NCBI GenBank assembly: GCA_013399305.1
Contig: VXAI01000198.1
Coordinates: forward strand, 434,875 to 498,874
Origin: Rostratula benghalensis
Taxonomy: Eukaryota > Chordata > Aves > Charadriiformes > Rostratulidae
Direction: 5' to 3'
DNA length: 64,000 nucleotides
A program made the translations under genes and the position numbers. Position 1 is the stretch's first letter. Each line of letters begins with the position of its first letter. The notes below the pieces were generated by a model. It had not been told where the DNA came from. It did not search any database and was given only the letters and a program-made list of their open reading frames with translations. Shown here in pieces: positions 59,795 to 64,000 of the stretch.

Positions 59795-60150
59795 CCCCGC
59801 GCTGTCCCTGGGCTGCGCGCCCCGCGCAGGGCCGGCGGAGCGGGCGGGGGTGCGGGCGGCGGGGGCGGGCAGCGGCGGAGGGGGTGTGCCCCTGGCTCCG
59901 CGTCGCTTTTTTTCCGGGTTAATTACGTCTCCCATTAGCAAACCCGGCCCCGGATGTGAGTGCGGGGCGCCCGGGCGGCTCCGTGGGGCGGAGGGTCCCC
60001 CCCGTGGGGCGGTGGGGGCGGGTAGCGCCGTGTCCCCCCCCTCCCCGCGTATCGGGGCCGGCTTGGTCCGCACCCTCGGGGGGTCCCGCTGCGGAGCGGG
60101 GCTGGGGCCAGCCCGGTCCCGGTCACCGCTCTGAGATTTGCAGCTTCGCT
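59380..60150 (-). promoter_or_regulatory. PLEKHA2: PLEKHA2 promoter CpG island and non-coding exon 1
   Basis: Dense CpG, GC boxes and no TATA box. On the minus strand a strong donor (GCGGG/GTGAGTGC) ends at 59795, a good 3' boundary for a 5' UTR exon starting somewhere near 59850-59950. It would splice to the acceptor at 56283. Placement rests on the donor, the CpG island and the distance from the ATG exon. Confidence 0.5.
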
Positions 60151-63100
60151 GCGGAGTGGGAGAGCTCCCCCGGGAGCTCCGGCCCTTCCTGGCAAATCCC
60201 CCCGGGGTGGGCTCTGCAGGGTCCCCCTCTGGAGACTGTCCCCAGCCTTGCTCATTTCCAGGCAATGCAGGTGACCCCAGCGTCCAGCTCCCTGCCTCTT
60301 TCTGCTGGTAAAGGTTTGGGGCGTGGACTGGGGGATCTTCTCTTCATTTTAAGGCAAAACTCCGTTTTTGAGGTTCAGATGCTGTGCATTTGAAGATAGC
60401 CCCCCCACCCCCACCTCTGTGCCACGCTGCTGGACAAAGTGGTGCTCAGTAAACGCATCGCCTCGACCCCCAGCATCTCCTATGGCCCGGGCCATTTTTA
60501 GAACAAAGTTTTTCCCCCCGCCCCAGCCTTCCACGTTGCAGAAGATTGCCCAAACACCCTGAGAGCAGCCGTGGGTGTTCAGCTCCCTGTGACTGCGCTC
60601 TGGGCCGCTGTCACCAGCAGAGCAGCAGCTGAAACCACGGTCTGTGGCAGCAGAGAGCAGGCACAGCGCACCGGGGCAGGGCAGGCGAGAGCACCGAGTG
60701 GGGACGAGCCCCCAGCCCAGGTCCCAGCTCCTGCAGGACCACGGCTTGGGGACGCTGCTGGTTTGGGGTGGATCTGGGGAGCTCTCCCTGAGCCGTCTCC
60801 CCCGCTGGGCTGCCCAGGACAGCACGGGGTCCCCACGGCAGCACCCGTTGGAGAGTCCCCGCTGTCTCTCTGCGGCAGCATCTGTCCCCAAAGCACTTTC
60901 TCCCAGTGAAGGTGACCCCGGTGCTGCCAGCACTGCCGAGGTGCACAGGGAGCCCTGCTCTCACAGACACTCTGCAAGCAGTGGTTTCCCAGCACTTTGC
61001 ACAAAAGGTGATTTTTTTTTTTTTCCACCCCCCAGAAATTTCCTGTTGGCCCCTGACAGGGGTGTTTGCCCCATCCATCCTCGCTCAAAGCACAGCCTTC
61101 AGCACCATTAAATTGAACTCACCGTCCAGCTCAGCAGATACAGCCAACTCTCCCCAGCTCCAGCCAACCACAGCCACGTGCCGAAGGAGCAGCCTCCCTC
61201 CCCAGTGTCCCCACCGGGGGACAGTCCAGCCCCACGCCCTGCCAGAAGCTGCAGCCCAAACCACATCATTTATTAATTACATCAGGAGAAAAGAAGCGAT
61301 GACCTCCCTCCGCTCCTGCCCCCTGGCATCCACTCCTGCTGGGCCCCAACGGGACCCTGTGCAATCACAACCTGCTGCACCCGGGGTGGCTCTCTCCTGG
61401 GTGCCTGTTTTGCTGCGTGTGACAGAGCAGGGTGTTGGCACAGCCCCTCGTATACTTGTGAGGGGAAGGACCATCCCTGGAGGCAGCCGCTGCCTTGTCC
61501 CTTGCACTGCCCCTCTCCCCACAGACCTTGAGGCCCCTACCCTGACCCAGCCACAGACCCTGGCAGAGGCAGAGCCCCAGGGTGCTGAGCCCCCACTGTA
61601 GAGCTTTTGAAGGTGCTGTAAGGGAACCAAAACCTGCAGCATGAAAAACTCACCAGTTACGGAAATGAAGGCCATGGCAACTGGGTTATACTTAGAAAAA
61701 GTAAAAAACAAAAAGTAAACAAACAGAGAAAACAAGGAGGCTGGAAAAGCAGCTTTTCTGCCTCAAAGCAGGGCTGGCTGCTCCATTGGGTGAGGACAGC
61801 CCCGTGTCCCGATGCGCTCTGGAGGTCTCAGGGGTGGGCACCACCAGCCCCTGCAGCGCTTCCCCACTTCCCCCCGTGTTTGTGCTCGCACTACCTGGGC
61901 TCAGTGTCCCCACATGCGCTGGGACGTGGGGACAGCCCCGTCCCACCACACCACCCACCGCCAGCACCTCTCCCTCCAGCCTTCCCCGCCCCCCATCCCC
62001 CTGCTTTGCAAAGACTAAACTGTTCCATGGGGTATTTTTGTACCGGGGCATCTCTCGCAGACCTTGTGACTGGCCCAGAGCCTGGCTCTGAGCAGCAGCT
62101 CTGCTCTGCTCTGCTCTCCCTGGGCACGGTCACACGCTGGTCACACACTCTGCGGCTCTGCCTTCGCCCCAAGCGCCCCACAGTTCTCCCCCTGGGTTTT
62201 TTCAGTAGGTATTGCTGCTGTAGCCTGTCTGGGGGTACAAGCAGCCCATTGAACACACAGAAACACCCCATTAGCAGACACAGGGCAATCCCCAGGACAG
62301 GGCACACCCCTGCCCCAGGGCCTTTGGGGGTCCCGCCAACATCCACAGTCCCCCAGAGGAAAACATCCTTCCTGTACCCAGGGAAGGAGCAGGGCCCAGA
62401 GCAGACACGGAATAATCTGCTTTTTGGGATGTATCCCCTCTAGTGGCAGCAGCCGAGCATCTCTCTGGTTGGCGACCACCCTCCTAAGGCTTGGTGTTCC
62501 TGTTCTCCAGGACTTCTGACCCTCTCAGCATCCAGCACTCCCTGAGGCTGCTGCTTCAGGAGCATCCAGCAGCAGGGAGTCCCATGGCTGGATCCAAGCA
62601 TGCTGAAATTATTTATTTTCATCTGCTCAAACTTGCCCTTTTTGGTTTCGGTACCTGTTCCCTTTTTTCTTGCATTATGATGAAGAGAAACTCCTGCAGG
62701 TTGCCTCTCTGGAGGAGCAGTGGCTGGGCTTCCAGTCAGTTTGTGGCTTGCCCTGGGTTACACTTCTTGCAGGCAAATTCCCAATCTCCCCACCACACTC
62801 CCAGCCATCCTGCTCTCTCCTCCCTTCATCCTTCCCCTTTCTTTCCTCCCCACTGCCACTCACCCACTTTTACCATTCTCTTTACAAAAGAGGGCAGCAC
62901 CAAGCACTCCCGGGGGTGTTTTTAGCAGATCTCCACTCTGCAGGAACACCAGCCGTCCTGGACCACAGAGTGAGCCCCACATCAATGCTACCCCCTGCAA
63001 ACCATGGGACCAGCAGGATTCACCAGGACCTGGCTGCCCCAAGGAGCCCTCATGCCCAGGACAGTCCCAAACTGCTGCTGGCCAGCACCTGCAGAGCAGT

Positions 63101-64000
63101 GGGGGGGACAGGACCCTCCCCACACCCCACCGATCGCTCCTCGGGTCCCCACAGCAAGCAGAGAGCTGTGTTTGCTGGGCCCAGTGCAGATATTCCTGTG
63201 TTCCTGAGCACCACACACTGAAAGCAGCCAGGAACAGAGTCTGCTCACCCACCACCCAGCCCTGGGTCCCACAGTGCCACCAGGGTGACATCCACGAGCC
63301 TCAGGAGCTTTGCCCTTGTTCTAATACACAGCACCTCTGCCAGAACCCCTCATGTCCCACAGCCGCCATGCCATGCCACCCCCCCATCCCATTTGTCCCT
63401 TTATCTCCTCCTTACCTCAACCAGGTGCTGATTTCTTCTCCTTAGACAGCAAAATCTCCTGGGCCAGCCCCCACTCCCCCACATTAGACCAGCCCCAGGG
63501 GGGTCTCTAGGCTGCAGGAGGACTCCTACATATACCCACCCTTTCAAGGTGGTGACGATGGGCACCTGCAGGACCCACCCCCTCACTGGGGGTTCAAAGG
63601 GAAACCTGGTGGAAAGAGGAAAAGGGAGCTCTCCCAGAGGGGGTGGTGACAGCCAGGGATGAATGAGTCACCTGCAGGTTTGGTCTCTGTGACCGCAGAC
63701 ACGCGGTGGGCATCTGGGGACAAACCCACCCCCGTGCAGTGTGTCGGGGGCTTGCTGTGGCAGTGTGGGGGTCCCTCCTGCCAACCAAAGAGCTGCACTG
63801 AACAGGCTCGGACGATGCCTCACACCAAATCCATTTACAGTCTGCCCAGACCCACGTCTCTGCAGCCACAGGGGCTGAGAAACCGGCCCCCACCCCCACA
63901 GCCATGAATCCCGAGTTGGCACAAAGCACCCCCAAATCATCCCTTTGGGGGCAGTGTGCTGGGCTGGGGGGGGGGACGGGGGGGGACGGGACGGACCCCG
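60151..64000. other. Upstream flank of PLEKHA2, no gene recognised
   Basis: GC-rich DNA with long chance open frames on both strands and none resembling a known protein. TACC1, the next gene in mammals, is not recognisable. A CTCTG-type pentamer repeat near 62100 and a G-run at the right edge (63963-63995) are the only structures noted. Confidence 0.5.

Noticed and set aside
59089..59938. Plus-strand open frames of 209-277 aa over the PLEKHA2 promoter
   Set aside because: Arg/Pro-rich composition typical of translated CpG islands, with no conserved motif.
60151..64000. Possible 3' end of TACC1 (expected neighbour by synteny)
   Set aside because: No coiled-coil TACC coding sequence found on either strand; scattered AATAAA hexamers alone are not evidence.

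Overview
This is a vertebrate nuclear genomic window, most likely from a bird. The evidence is multi-exon genes with canonical GT-AG introns, short GC-rich introns, CpG-island promoters, fragments resembling the avian CR1 LINE 3' end, and a gene order matching the vertebrate ADAM32 / ADAM9 / TM2D2 / PLEKHA2 block (human 8p11). Exons were placed by hand from splice sites, reading frame and similarity to remembered family proteins. All coding-exon phases close within each gene.

Layout, left to right. (1) 43-7301, minus strand: a compact ADAM gene, best matched to ADAM32, with 19 coding exons; the last coding exon(s) lie off the left edge. Its metalloprotease site is destroyed, and its cysteine switch and furin site are also missing. 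(2) 7.4-33.05 kb, minus strand: complete ADAM9, with 22 coding exons, 835 aa, an intact zinc site and furin site, and an approximately 2 kb 3' UTR. The inferred ADAM9 poly(A) site lies only about 100 bp from the ATG of the ADAM32-like gene. (3) 33.4-37.6 kb: intergenic, no gene recognised. (4) 38284-39216, plus strand: complete TM2D2, 4 exons, 207 aa, with its own CpG island and a G-rich minisatellite upstream. (5) 39.5-41.0 kb: short convergent intergenic gap; HTRA4, which sits here in mammals, is not seen. (6) 41.0-59.9 kb, minus strand: PLEKHA2 (TAPP2), 11 coding exons, 420 aa, a long 3' UTR carrying a 25-bp minisatellite, and a predicted non-coding first exon in a CpG island at 59.4-60.1 kb. 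(7) 60.15-64 kb: GC-rich sequence with no gene recognised.

Functionally this is a syntenic block, not a pathway. The two ADAMs are type I membrane proteins (one probable active sheddase, one probable adhesion-only pseudoprotease). TM2D2 is a small double-membrane-spanning protein. PLEKHA2 is a PI(3,4)P2-binding adaptor. Base composition changes sharply: the ADAM9 body is comparatively AT-rich with longer introns, while the ADAM32-like, TM2D2 and PLEKHA2 regions are GC-rich. No new multigene system was recognised. The most notable points are the ADAM32-like pseudoprotease, the tight ADAM9/ADAM32-like junction, a predicted GC-AG intron, a cysteine-bearing duplication in the ADAM9 tail, a perfect intronic hairpin and the PLEKHA2 3' UTR minisatellite.
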